A stretch of 40,010 bases of DNA from NCBI GenBank assembly GCA_013821455.1, contig JACDGS010000038.1, forward strand, positions 1-40,010, written 5' to 3'. A program made the translations under genes and the position numbers. Numbering within the stretch: the first letter of the stretch is position 1; each line of letters starts with the position of its first letter. The notes beneath the pieces were generated by a model. It ran no database searches and was not told the DNA's origin. It saw only the letters and a program-made list of their open reading frames with translations. Source of the stretch: Chthoniobacterales bacterium. GTDB taxonomy: Bacteria > Verrucomicrobiota > Verrucomicrobiia > Chthoniobacterales > UBA10450. This document shows, one piece after another, positions 1 through 7,929 of this stretch.

Positions 1-22
1 CCCTCGCTCCGCTCGGGATGAC
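1..22. repeat. Partial arm of a CTCCGCTCGGGATGAC repeat
   Basis: The window opens inside a dispersed repeat ending CTCCGCTCGGGATGAC. The same sequence ends the palindromic element at 4998-5130, and its reverse complement type arm (GTCATCCCGAGCG) starts at 358. The dodecin gene therefore lies between two arms of this family. Confidence 0.6.
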
Positions 23-128
23 AACCTGAGAGTCGAGGGGACGCTCGCTTTCTGAACCGTGGTTGATTCCACAAGCAGCTCGCTTTCAATCGAGTTTGAG
101 TTCTGCCCTCCGCCGTCGACTTTGGCGC

Positions 129-338
129 ATGAGTGAGCACGTTTACAAAAAACTGGAACTAGTTGGTTCGTCGAAGGCCAGTATCGATGACGCAGTTCGA
201 AATGCGGTCGATCGAGCCAGTAAGACCATTCGCAACATGCGCTGGTTTGAAGTGGTCGAGACTCGCGGTCACATCGTCGATAACCAAATCGATCATTGGC
301 AGGTGACGGTGAAGATCGGGTTTACTCTGGACGAGTAG
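129..338 (+). CDS. Dodecin family flavin-binding protein
   Basis: A 69-residue protein of typical dodecin length. Dodecins form hollow cytoplasmic dodecamers that bind flavins (riboflavin, FMN or FAD) and are thought to buffer them. The family pattern is clear: an N-terminal strand with [12 protein letters not shown], a helix with the [10 protein letters not shown] segment, then strands with [10 protein letters not shown] and a final WQVTVKIGF strand. The Trp that stacks against the flavin isoalloxazine ring in the family is present in NMRWFEVVE. The reading frame opens further upstream, but ATG 129 gives the family N-terminus, so I chose it. The stop codon directly abuts a copy of the 9-mer repeat at 338. 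Confidence 0.93.
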   Translation: MSEHVYKKLELVGSSKASIDDAVRNAVDRASKTIRNMRWFEVVETRGHIVDNQIDHWQVTVKIGFTLDE

Positions 339-356
339 CCTAACGAACGGGGGTAG

Positions 357-396
357 GTCATCCCGAGCGTAGCCGAGGGATCCCGTGGCGTTTCCG
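357..396. repeat. GTCATCCCGAGCG repeat arm
   Basis: The sequence from GTCATCCCGAGCG to GGGATCCCGTGG closely matches the left arm of the longer palindromic element at 4998-5130. It follows the dodecin stop codon. It looks like a partial copy of the same dispersed element. Confidence 0.6.
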
Positions 397-493
397 CAAA
401 GCGATGGTGCGGGAACTCTGGTGCGCGAGGAGTTCCCGGTAGATCCACGTGATCGGCGCTAAGCGCGAAGCCGCCGTAATCAGTCGCGGCGAA

Positions 494-778
494 TTACGTA
501 TCCTGCTGGGTCGCTTGGTAAATCTTCGTCGCGCCGAAAATAAGCAACGCCGGTTTCAATGCGAGGAGAAGCAAACGCACGAGCACGCCGAAAAGTTTAA
601 AGATCGGCAGTCGGTTCAAAATGTAACCCGCGGCGACGCCGTAGAAGAGCGCCTTCGTCGGATTGGCGCGCACGTAATCCTCCGTCTGCCCCATGATCTC
701 GCCCCACTGATCTTTCGCGTAGCGGAGCCCTTGCTCGGCAAAGTCCCCTGCTGCCCCGGTCATTTGTTCGCTATCCAT
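494..778 (-). CDS. Small membrane-anchored protein, DUF883 (ElaB/YqjD)-like
   Basis: A 94-residue protein with an amphipathic helical N-terminal half and a hydrophobic C-terminal anchor. The middle segment VRANPTKALFYGVAAGYIL is the hallmark of the DUF883/ElaB/YqjD group (E. coli form: VRENPWTGVGIGAAVGLVLG), small inner-membrane proteins reported to bind stationary-phase ribosomes. A second hydrophobic stretch (LFGVLVRLLLLALKPALLIFG) follows. The ATG at 778 gives the complete N-terminus MDSEQM. It lies downstream of, and in the same direction as, the methyltransferase gene with a gap of about 50 bases. The family assignment is by motif only; the ribosome role is not shown here. Confidence 0.75.
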   Translation of the reverse strand: MDSEQMTGAAGDFAEQGLRYAKDQWGEIMGQTEDYVRANPTKALFYGVAAGYILNRLPIFKLFGVLVRLLLLALKPALLIFGATKIYQATQQDT

Positions 779-829
779 ATGCTTTACTCTTCGGATGTTG
801 AATGGGTTTTGCGCGTCCCGAAGATGCGG

Positions 830-1738
830 CTAGCGCAACATCAGCCAAAGGGAACTCGCTCCCGCACCGCGCGGAAAGTCGAGCGGGCGCAAAGCCGGTT
901 GGAAACTTCCCGCCCGGCGTGACGCCTTGAGACAAAAGCGCGCCATCGCCTCGAGCGCGCGCTGGTCGAGCCCAGTGGAGTTCGTTGAAAGTAAAATTCT
1001 GGCGTCGCGCGTCGCTACTTCGAGAGCAGCGAGGAGCAATCCCTCGAAATCGCGCGCGACCTGCCAGGATTTCCCGGTGCGCGCGCGGGAAAAAGTCGGC
1101 GGATCGAGAATGATGGCATCGAAGGTTTCGCCTTTGCGCGCGAGCCGCGGGAGCACGCGGATTACATCGTCCGCGAGGAAACGATGTTGATCGGTCGCGA
1201 GGCGGTTGAGCGCGAAATTCTCGCGGCCGCGATCAAGGGATTTGCGGGAGAGATCAACGTTCAAAGTCGAACTGCCGCCCAACGCCGCAACGACTGAGAA
1301 AGAACAGGTGTAGGCAAAACAATTGAGCAGACGGCGCGGCGCTTTTCGCCTAACGAACCCGCGATTCTCGCGCTGGTCGAGGAAAAGACCAGCCGAGTAA
1401 CCGGCGCCGAAATCAATCGCGTAACGGACGCCGCGCTCGCTCACTATTCGCGCCAGCGGCAACGTGGCGTCGCCGAAGAGCAACCGCGGCGCGATGCGCT
1501 CGGCGTTTTGTTTCGGCAGAAAGCGGCCAAAAATCCGCTCGGCCGGCTGCGCGGCAGCGCGCGACCATGCCCCGAATTCCGCGAGCAACTGCTCACGCGC
1601 GGAATCCGTTTTATAAGAAATGAGCACGTCGGAACCAAAGCGCTCGACCCATCCCTCGAGCGCGGTGCAAAGCCGATACGCGTCCGTCTGCTCGGCCGCG
1701 AAATCGCGTATCAGACCGAAATCAATCCAGTTCTTCAT
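830..1738 (-). CDS. Class I SAM-dependent rRNA methyltransferase, RlmI/RlmK-like
   Basis: A 302-residue Rossmann-fold methyltransferase of the type that makes 5-methylcytosine or 2-methylguanosine in 23S rRNA. The SAM-binding segment NCFAYTCSFSVVAALGG is at about residues 139-155, the acidic loop NVDLSRKSLDRGRENFALN follows at 160-178, and the catalytic motif IV ILDPPTFSR is at 210-218. The preceding GLFLDQRENR (117-126) is also typical of RlmI relatives. The N-terminal PUA RNA-binding domain of E. coli RlmI is absent, so this is the short form and the precise target base cannot be assigned. Its ATG at 1738 lies back to back with homoserine kinase, so the two genes share a divergent promoter region. 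Confidence 0.88.
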   Translation of the reverse strand: MKNWIDFGLIRDFAAEQTDAYRLCTALEGWVERFGSDVLISYKTDSAREQLLAEFGAWSRAAAQPAERIFGRFLPKQNAERIAPRLLFGDATLPLARIVSERGVRYAIDFGAGYSAGLFLDQRENRGFVRRKAPRRLLNCFAYTCSFSVVAALGGSSTLNVDLSRKSLDRGRENFALNRLATDQHRFLADDVIRVLPRLARKGETFDAIILDPPTFSRARTGKSWQVARDFEGLLLAALEVATRDARILLSTNSTGLDQRALEAMARFCLKASRRAGSFQPALRPLDFPRGAGASSLWLMLR

Positions 1739-1779
1739 TGTCGGTGCACCTGTCCGGGGACAGTTTCCGCTGCATCCCT

Positions 1780-2628
1780 TTGAAAAAGCAATCGATCACG
1801 GTGCGCGTGCCCGCGACCACTTCGAATCTCGGCCCCGGCTTCGATTGTCTCGGTGTCGCGCTGAAAATCTACAATGAGATTACTCTCGCGCCCGCGCACA
1901 AACTCGATGCACCGCCGATGGCACGACAGGCCGCACGGAAATTTTTTCAGGCCGTCAATCGGGAGCCGTTCGCTTTCAGTTGCAAGATCGAGGGAAACGT
2001 CCCACAAGCGCGCGGACTTGGCAGCAGCGTGACGGTGCGACTCGGCGTGTTGCATGCGCTCAATCATTTGCTAAAACGGCCGTTGCGGCGCGCGGAGGTC
2101 GCTCGCCTTTGCGCGCAACTGGAAGGTCATCCGGACAACGCGATGCCCGCGGAATTTGGCGGCTTCGTCGTTAGTCGCGAATCGGGTCGTCAAAAATTTC
2201 CGGTCAGTGCGCGGTTGCGCTTTGTCCTGCTCATCCCAGCGTTTGAAATCCGCACGAAAGAGGCGCGCGAAGTTTTGCCTAACGAAATCGATCGCCGCTG
2301 CGCAGTTGAGTCATGCGGCAATGCGTGCGCCATCACGGCCGCCTTCGCGAGCGGCCGCTACGAAAATCTTCGCGGCGCGCTGGTCGATCATTTGCATCAA
2401 CCGTTTCGAGCGAAGTTCGTCCCGTTCCTCGACGACGTGATCGCGGCCGCGGAAAAGGCCGGCGCGCTTGGTGGATTCCTGAGCGGCTCAGGTTCGACCG
2501 TCATCGCCCTAACCTTGCGCTCACCCAAAAAAATCGCGGCCGCGATGCGCGCCGCTTCCGGCCTCGCCGATGCGCAAACCTTGATCACCACGGCGGACAA
2601 TCACGGCACTCATGCGGCGCTGGCTTGA
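1780..2628 (+). CDS. thrB: Homoserine kinase
   Basis: GHMP-family kinase that phosphorylates homoserine on the threonine pathway in the cytoplasm. The N-terminus TVRVPATTSNLGPGFDCLG is the homoserine kinase signature, the ATP loop is QARGLGSSVTV, and LEGHPDNAMPAEFGG is the substrate-side motif. The C-terminal GGFLSGSGSTVIAL is the third GHMP motif. The frame has no ATG near the N-terminus: it can start at TTG 1738, GTG 1744 or TTG 1780. I chose 1780 because it gives MKKQSITVRVPATTSNLG, the usual family start, and leaves room for a divergent promoter. The last 17 bases overlap lpxK, so the two are probably co-transcribed. A 9-mer copy at 2277 encodes Pro-Asn-Glu. Confidence 0.92.
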   Translation: MKKQSITVRVPATTSNLGPGFDCLGVALKIYNEITLAPAHKLDAPPMARQAARKFFQAVNREPFAFSCKIEGNVPQARGLGSSVTVRLGVLHALNHLLKRPLRRAEVARLCAQLEGHPDNAMPAEFGGFVVSRESGRQKFPVSARLRFVLLIPAFEIRTKEAREVLPNEIDRRCAVESCGNACAITAAFASGRYENLRGALVDHLHQPFRAKFVPFLDDVIAAAEKAGALGGFLSGSGSTVIALTLRSPKKIAAAMRAASGLADAQTLITTADNHGTHAALA

Positions 2629-3802
2629 AAATCTCGAGCAGTTTGCGATCGGCGTTATCCTCGGCCGCGAGGTCGGTTTTCGCGCGGGCGTTCTGCGCGG
2701 GCTGCTTTATTTATTGTCGTTAGTCTATGCCCGCATCGTGCAGTTGCGGCTCTTCCTTTATCGCAAGCGCGTTCTCCGCGAACGCGCGCTCGGTTGTCTC
2801 GTCATCAGCATTGGCAATCTCACCGTCGGCGGGACCGGGAAGACGCCGATCGTGGAAAAATTTGCGCGCGCGTTGCAAGCCGGCGGGCGGCGCGTAGCGA
2901 TTCTCAGTCGCGGTTACAGGAGTGTGGCGAAGCCGACGAAGCGGACGTGGGTCGATCGTCTCCGCGGAAAAGCGCCGGACCCGCCGCGCATCGTTTCCGA
3001 TGGCCAATCGTTGTTGCTCGATTCGCTCACAGCCGGCGACGAGCCCTACATGCTCGCGCGCAATCTTAAGGATGTGATTGTGCTCGTCGATAAAGACCGC
3101 GTGAAAAGCGGGCTGCACGCCATCCGTGAGATGAAGGCGGACACGCTCCTGCTCGATGACGGCTTGCAGTACCTGCATCTGAAACATCGGCTCGACATCG
3201 TGCTGATCGATCGACAGGCGCCGTTTGGAAATGAGTTTCTGCTCCCACGCGGAACCTTGCGCGAGCCGCCGCCGAATTTGCGGCGAGCCAGTTACATTTT
3301 CATTACCAAAAGCACGGGTGAGCCTAACGATGACTTGATCGCGCGCATCCGGAGTTACAACCGGACAGCTGAGATTATCGAATGCTCGCATCAGCCGCTG
3401 TATTTGCAGGACGTTTATACTGCGGAACAAGTGCCGCTCTCACGCCTAACGAATACCTATATCGGCTCTTTTTGCGGCATCGCGGTACCCGAGAGTTTTG
3501 AGGCCGGCCTGCGGCAACTGGGCGCAAAGATTGAGCTGGCGAAGCATTTTGCGGATCACCATCGCTACAGCGAGGCGGAGCTGCAGAGCTTCATCAACCG
3601 CTGCCTCCGCCGCGATGTCGATATGATTGTGACCACCGAAAAGGACGCGGTCCGTTTCCCGCGCCTAACGAAACCGGAAGTGCCAGTTTATTTTTTGCGT
3701 GTGGAAATTTTGATCCTGAGCGGGCACGAGAGCTGGGAACATTGCGTGGCGCGCATCTGCCAGCCGCAGCCGATGCTCTCGCCGGAGCGATTTTTCTCGT
3801 GA
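2612..3802 (+). CDS. lpxK: Tetraacyldisaccharide 4'-kinase
   Basis: LpxK phosphorylates the 4' position of the lipid A disaccharide at the inner membrane, the sixth step of the Raetz pathway. At 396 residues it is slightly longer than the E. coli enzyme (328). A hydrophobic N-terminal helix spans about residues 24-50, the P-loop GGTGKTP is at 73-79, and SRGYRS and GDEPYMLARN follow, all typical of the family. LLLDDGLQYLHLKHRLDIVL is the characteristic DDG(F/L)QH segment and FADHHRYS is the conserved C-terminal motif. It overlaps the 3' end of thrB. Three 9-mer copies (3322, 3444, 3663) fall in its second half, in two reading frames. It implies an LPS-bearing outer membrane. Confidence 0.95.
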   Translation: MRRWLENLEQFAIGVILGREVGFRAGVLRGLLYLLSLVYARIVQLRLFLYRKRVLRERALGCLVISIGNLTVGGTGKTPIVEKFARALQAGGRRVAILSRGYRSVAKPTKRTWVDRLRGKAPDPPRIVSDGQSLLLDSLTAGDEPYMLARNLKDVIVLVDKDRVKSGLHAIREMKADTLLLDDGLQYLHLKHRLDIVLIDRQAPFGNEFLLPRGTLREPPPNLRRASYIFITKSTGEPNDDLIARIRSYNRTAEIIECSHQPLYLQDVYTAEQVPLSRLTNTYIGSFCGIAVPESFEAGLRQLGAKIELAKHFADHHRYSEAELQSFINRCLRRDVDMIVTTEKDAVRFPRLTKPEVPVYFLRVEILILSGHESWEHCVARICQPQPMLSPERFFS

Positions 3803-3823
3803 GGGGAGAAGAGGCTTTTAATT

Positions 3824-3932
3824 TGGAAACCAGGAAACCAGGAAGGGGAATAAATGAATCAGGAAAAGACATGGGGTCGGTGAATCGCGCGGATCATTTC
3901 CTTCGTCTCCCCTTCCTGACTTCCTGGTTTCC
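3824..3932. repeat. Inverted repeat after lpxK
   Basis: GGAAACCAGGAAACCAGGAAGGGGA at 3824-3848 (25 bases, given here as its type only by position) pairs with its near-complement at 3908-3932, with about 22 of 25 positions matching. ATGAATCAGG at 3853 also has a complement, CCTGATTCAT, at 3991. The element sits between lpxK and the LigD-like gene. It could act as a terminator-like hairpin, but no clear U-run follows. Confidence 0.6.
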
Positions 3933-4007
3933 AAATTCATTCTGTTCCCTTCTTCGTTCTCCTAATTCTTTTTCCTGCCTTCCTGCTTTCCTGATTCATT
4001 CTTCCCT

Positions 4008-4925
4008 ATGAGCAAGAAAGCCGAACTCGTCGTCGAAGGCCGCACTCTCGCAGTCTCGAACCTCGACAAAGTCCTCTACCCGAAAGCGGGTTTCACGAAG
4101 GGCGCGTTGATCGATTACTACATCAAAATCGCGCCCGTCCTGCTCCCGCATTTGCAGAATCGCCCGCTCACTATGAAGCGTTATCCAAACGGCGTGGAGG
4201 CGCCCTTTTTCTACGAAAAAAATTGCCCAAGCCATCGGCCCGCCTGGGTAAAAACCGCGGGCATTTGGAGCGAAGGCAATCAGCGCGAGATGCAATATTG
4301 TCTCGCGCAGGATCTCCCCACTCTCGTCTGGGCGGCTAATCTGGCCGACATCGAACTGCACACTTCGCTCTCGCGCAAAACCAATCCCGCGCGTCCGACC
4401 ATGATGGTCTTCGATCTCGATCCGGGCGCGCCCGCGGACATCGTGCAGTGTTGCGAAGTCGGGCTTTGGCTGCGAGAAATTTTGCAAAGTCTGAAACTGG
4501 AAAGCTGGGCGAAGACTTCCGGTTCGAAAGGGCTGCAAGTTTACGTGCCGCTAAACACGCCGGCGACCTACGACGAGACCAAGGCGCTCTCCCACGCGCT
4601 CGCCGAACATCTCGAACGCGAGCATCCGACGCTGGTCGTTTCGAAAATGTTGAAGGCACTGCGGAAGGGAAAAGTGTTCGTCGATTGGAGCCAGAACGAT
4701 GAGCACAAAACCACCGTGAACGTCTATTCGCTGCGCGCGAAAGAGCAGCCGACGGCCTCGACGCCGGTGACCTGGGAAGAGGTCGCGACCGCACTGAAAA
4801 GGAAGGATGCAGCGATGTTTTCTTTCCATTGCGCGGAGACGCTGAAGCGAGTGGAAAAGATGGGAGACCTGTTCGAACCAGTGGAAGCACTAAAACAAAA
4901 ACTGCCGAAGAAGTGGAGTTTGTAG
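4008..4925 (+). CDS. Stand-alone LigD-type polymerase/primase domain protein
   Basis: A 305-residue single-domain protein matching the polymerase (PolDom) domain of LigD, an archaeo-eukaryotic primase-fold enzyme that fills and extends ends during bacterial non-homologous end joining. The N-terminus LAVSNLDKVLYPKAGFTKG and RPLTMKRYPNGVEAPFFYEKN are family hallmarks. The metal-binding FDLDPG (Asp 136 and 138), SGSKGLQVYVPL (171-182) and VFVDWSQN (Asp 226) supply the expected catalytic acidic residues. There is no ligase or nuclease domain and no Ku gene in the window, so the partner genes must lie elsewhere. It contains no exact copy of the 9-mer and lies in a 2.2-kb stretch without one. Confidence 0.92.
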   Translation: MSKKAELVVEGRTLAVSNLDKVLYPKAGFTKGALIDYYIKIAPVLLPHLQNRPLTMKRYPNGVEAPFFYEKNCPSHRPAWVKTAGIWSEGNQREMQYCLAQDLPTLVWAANLADIELHTSLSRKTNPARPTMMVFDLDPGAPADIVQCCEVGLWLREILQSLKLESWAKTSGSKGLQVYVPLNTPATYDETKALSHALAEHLEREHPTLVVSKMLKALRKGKVFVDWSQNDEHKTTVNVYSLRAKEQPTASTPVTWEEVATALKRKDAAMFSFHCAETLKRVEKMGDLFEPVEALKQKLPKKWSL

Positions 4926-4997
4926 GAGTTGCAGACACACAAATGCGCGGAGTTGTGGAAGGTGGAGAGCTCTCAGCTTTGGAGCCATAGCGTAAAA

Positions 4998-5130
4998 GTC
5001 ATCCCGAGCGAAGTGAAGCGGAGCGCAACGCAGTCGAGAGATCCCGTGGAATTTCCGGGAACGTCCGCCGCGGGGCTTCACCGAAGCTCGACGGGATCCC
5101 TCGACTTCGCTGCGCTCCGCTCGGGATGAC
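4998..5130. repeat. Palindromic repeat element GTCATCCCGAGCG...CGCTCGGGATGAC
   Basis: The left arm begins GTCATCCCGAGCGAAGTGAA and the right arm ends TGCGCTCCGCTCGGGATGAC; GGATCCCG-type inner segments also pair. Partial copies lie at 1-22 and 357-396. It lies between the LigD-like gene and the convergent TPR gene, so it may form a hairpin in either transcript. Confidence 0.75.
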
Positions 5131-5167
5131 CTTGGGTTCTCTTGGGAGGAATTTTTGCCCGCTGATT

Positions 5168-7345
5168 CTAACGCCCGAGTAACTTATCCAGGGTCGGGTC
5201 GGGCTGCGCGCCGAGCGCGAGCGCTTTCTCGTAATGACGCCGAGCCAACTCCTTCGCGGGCGGCTGCGAGGTGGAGTAAACGACCGCGAGATTGAAGTGC
5301 GCGTCGGCGTACTCGGGATTGTTCGCGATCGCTTCGAGCATTTCTTTTTCAGCCGCTTCCTGCCAGCCTTTCTGGCTCGCAGTAATCCCGAGATAATTGT
5401 GCGCCGTCGCGCTCTTTGGATTGATCGCGAGCGACTTCGTCAGCTCGGAAAGGGCGTCGTCAAACTTGCTCTGCCGATAATAAACAATCCCGAGCGTCGT
5501 GTGGGTGAACTCATCCTTCGGCGCAATCGCGATCGCTTTTTTCAAAGTCTGTTCGGCGGCTTTGAGCTTGCCGTTGCGAAAAAAAACAACGCCCAGGTTT
5601 GAGAGCGAATAGAGATTGTTAGGGCTTTTCGCCAGGATCTCTTCGTACTGCTTTTCCGCTTCCGGGAATTTCCCATGGTCGAAGCTCTCCTTCGCTTCAC
5701 GCGCGAGCGGCATCAGGTCCCCCGGCACTCCCGGTTTGAAGGTCGCCTCCACGTTCGAGCCGAGCGCGCTTCCCTCCCCATCCGCGACCGCATCGAGCGC
5801 ATTGCCGTCGCTCCCCGGCGCGGCCGGCGGCGGTGTCGGATCGTTCACCGTAATCGGCGGGCCGTCGGTTGGTTTCGCGATCGTTAGGCTGGCTTTGATC
5901 GTGTTCGGCTGCGTGTCGGAGATAACCACGTTAGGCGCTTTCAAAAGCGCCAGTTCTTCGTCGCTCAATTTCGTCACCGGCTCGGCCAGCAGGCGAATCT
6001 GTTGATCGAGCACATCGGATTTGATTTTCAGTTTGTCGAACTCCGCGAGCATCAACTTCTTCGCCTGTTCGCGCCGCGCTTCCTCCTGACGCTCGCGAAT
6101 CACGATCCCGCGCAGCATCTGATTTTCTTTCACCAATTGGCTCGATTCCTCGGTGCTCGCACCATTTAGCTTCACCGTCGCAAGTGAGCCGCTCGCTTCG
6201 TCCAACTGGCTGCGTAAGTCGGTGATCGTTTTATCGGCGTCCTTGTTTTGCTGCTGGCTGGTGACGAGTTGATTGCGCAACTTCTCCAACTCCGCTTTTA
6301 CTTCGCGCAACTCCTGCGCTCGCTTCGGCCGGTCCTCGGTGATCTCGCGCACGGTCGTCACCGCAGTCGCGAGGCGTTGCTGCAAATCGGTGTTCTCCGC
6401 GACGAGCGCCTGAATCCGCGCCTGTGCATCGCCGCCCGCTTTCAGTTGCTTCAGCGCGTCGTCACGCTCGCGTTCTATCGTGTCGCGTTCCGCGCTGACG
6501 CTCGCCACTTTTCGGCTGGAATCGACAAATTTTTCATTGGCCGCGGCCGTCTCTTTTTCCGCGACGACACGTCCGGCCTGCGCCGCTTCGAGAGCCTTTT
6601 GCAATTGCGCGATCTGACCTTTGAGAGCGAGCGCCGCCTTCTGGTCGCCGTTCGCGCTGGATTGGATGTCACCGAGCGATTTTTGTGCTTCGGTTAATTG
6701 GGCGCGCGTCTCCTGTTCCGCCTGCGCGTTTTTCGCGGCCTCGGCTTTGACCTGCTGGAGCGCGTGGTCGGACTGCTGGAGTTTATCCGCGAGATCGACC
6801 TTCTCCTGTTGAGCCGTCTCGATCTGTCCGCGCGAATTTTTCAGCGCGGCTTCGAGACCATCCACACGTTCGCGCAGTTCTTTCGTCGCCTCTTGCACAG
6901 CTTTCTGGGTCGCGGATTCCTGTTGCGCGCGCGTCGGCGCCCCTACATCCACCGCGGGCTGCCCCGCGCCCTGCGGAGCAACGTTAGGCGCAGAGGGCTC
7001 GGGTCCCGCGACCGCCGCGGCGGCGCCTTCCGAGAGATCGTTCTGCGTCGAGATTTTGCTTTCGACCCGCAGGATGCTCTCGCTGATTTTATGCCCGCGA
7101 TACTCGACGATCGCCGGCTGCCATTCGGCGCTGTTCTTTTTCAACTCCTCGAGGAGCGAGCCGGCAAAGCGCAATTTTGCGAGCGCCGGCTTGAGCTGAT
7201 TGTCGCGCTCCAGTTTATCCGCCTGCTGAGCGGTCATGTAAGCTTTGAGGAAGACCTCCGACGGATCGGTTTCCTGCGCGACGGCGATGAAGGGCTGCGT
7301 CAGCAGAGCGAGGACTGGTAAAAAAAGCAGCCCGATTTTGTTCAT
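5168..7345 (-). CDS. Secreted coiled-coil and TPR protein
   Basis: A 725-residue protein with a signal peptide at residues 1-23 (MNKIGLLFLPVLALLTQPFI, cleavage near AVAQ). Residues from about 150 to 450 are a long Gln/Lys/Glu/Ala-rich coiled coil. A Pro-rich linker (TPPPAAPGSDGN) leads to a C-terminal block of at least four tetratricopeptide repeats, for example YSLSNLGVVFFRNGKLKAAE and THTTLGIVYYRQSKFDDALS. The layout suggests a periplasmic scaffolding protein for a complex; no enzyme motif is visible. Partner unknown. A 9-mer copy (5881) and two one-base variants (5929, 6981) lie in it. It faces the LigD-like gene convergently. Confidence 0.85.
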   Translation of the reverse strand: MNKIGLLFLPVLALLTQPFIAVAQETDPSEVFLKAYMTAQQADKLERDNQLKPALAKLRFAGSLLEELKKNSAEWQPAIVEYRGHKISESILRVESKISTQNDLSEGAAAAVAGPEPSAPNVAPQGAGQPAVDVGAPTRAQQESATQKAVQEATKELRERVDGLEAALKNSRGQIETAQQEKVDLADKLQQSDHALQQVKAEAAKNAQAEQETRAQLTEAQKSLGDIQSSANGDQKAALALKGQIAQLQKALEAAQAGRVVAEKETAAANEKFVDSSRKVASVSAERDTIERERDDALKQLKAGGDAQARIQALVAENTDLQQRLATAVTTVREITEDRPKRAQELREVKAELEKLRNQLVTSQQQNKDADKTITDLRSQLDEASGSLATVKLNGASTEESSQLVKENQMLRGIVIRERQEEARREQAKKLMLAEFDKLKIKSDVLDQQIRLLAEPVTKLSDEELALLKAPNVVISDTQPNTIKASLTIAKPTDGPPITVNDPTPPPAAPGSDGNALDAVADGEGSALGSNVEATFKPGVPGDLMPLAREAKESFDHGKFPEAEKQYEEILAKSPNNLYSLSNLGVVFFRNGKLKAAEQTLKKAIAIAPKDEFTHTTLGIVYYRQSKFDDALSELTKSLAINPKSATAHNYLGITASQKGWQEAAEKEMLEAIANNPEYADAHFNLAVVYSTSQPPAKELARRHYEKALALGAQPDPTLDKLLGR

Positions 7346-7456
7346 CGCTTGAGACGGCGAATATTAGTCGAGCCGCCTCGCCATGCAACGCCCGGCAGGG
7401 CCCGGAGCGGCGCGCTGTTTGCAAAACGGCCCATGAAATTTAGAGTCGTGCGCGAC

Positions 7457-7529
7457 GGTGGCCATAGCTCAATGGTAGAGCCCCAGATTGTGGTTCTGGC
7501 TGTTGCGGGTTCGAGTCCCGTTGGCCACC
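7457..7529 (+). tRNA. tRNA-His (GTG)
   Basis: The acceptor arms GTGGCCA (7458-7464) and TGGCCAC (7522-7528) pair perfectly over 7 bp. The anticodon stem CCAGA/TCTGG encloses loop TTGTGGT with anticodon GTG. The T arm reads GCGGGTTCGAGTCCCGT. The extra 5' G at 7457 opposite C at 7529 is the G-1:C73 pair that identifies tRNA-His. CCA is not encoded. Confidence 0.96.
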
Positions 7530-7833
7530 CCGTTTCCCGAGCGCGGGCGGCACGGCTGTTGCTAAACGGATGGGCATGTTCAATGCATCCGAAATTTCCA
7601 CTCGAGCCAGCCACCAAAACGCCACTCCTTTCTGGCAAAGAATTCTGAACGAGGAGGCGCTGCGCGACTGCCCGCCCCTCGAAAAATTGCTCGTCGGTTG
7701 TCAGCTCATCGTCGCACTGGACGGCGCCGAGCTGCTCGCCGCCTAACGAGAAGCGGTCCATCGTCAGGCAACAGCGCGGCCGGCCCTTTTTGCGCGGCGG
7801 CGACATCGGTCGATAGTCCGCTTTCCGGCCAGG
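7530..7833. other. Spacer between the two tRNA genes, no gene seen
   Basis: No reading frame here has recognisable protein features. A 9-mer copy lies at 7741. Frames that cross this stretch run through the tRNA genes and are not credible. Confidence 0.5.
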
Positions 7834-7907
7834 GTGCCTGTAGCTCAACCGGATAGAGCTTCTGACTTCGGATCAGAAGGTTGGGGGTTCGAATCCCTCC
7901 AGGCACG
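7834..7907 (+). tRNA. tRNA-Arg (TCG)
   Basis: The acceptor arms GTGCCTG (7834-7840) and CAGGCAC (7900-7906) pair fully. The anticodon stem TCTGA/TCAGA encloses loop CTTCGGA with anticodon TCG, reading CGA. The T arm GGGGGTTCGAATCCCTC is canonical, and CCA is not encoded. A 9-mer copy lies 7 bases beyond the 3' end. Confidence 0.96.
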
Positions 7908-7929
7908 CCGTGTTGCCTAACGAGTGCGC

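Noticed and set aside
7342-7848. 168-codon minus-strand frame over tRNA-His
   Set aside because: It runs through the tRNA gene, which is supported by full secondary structure.
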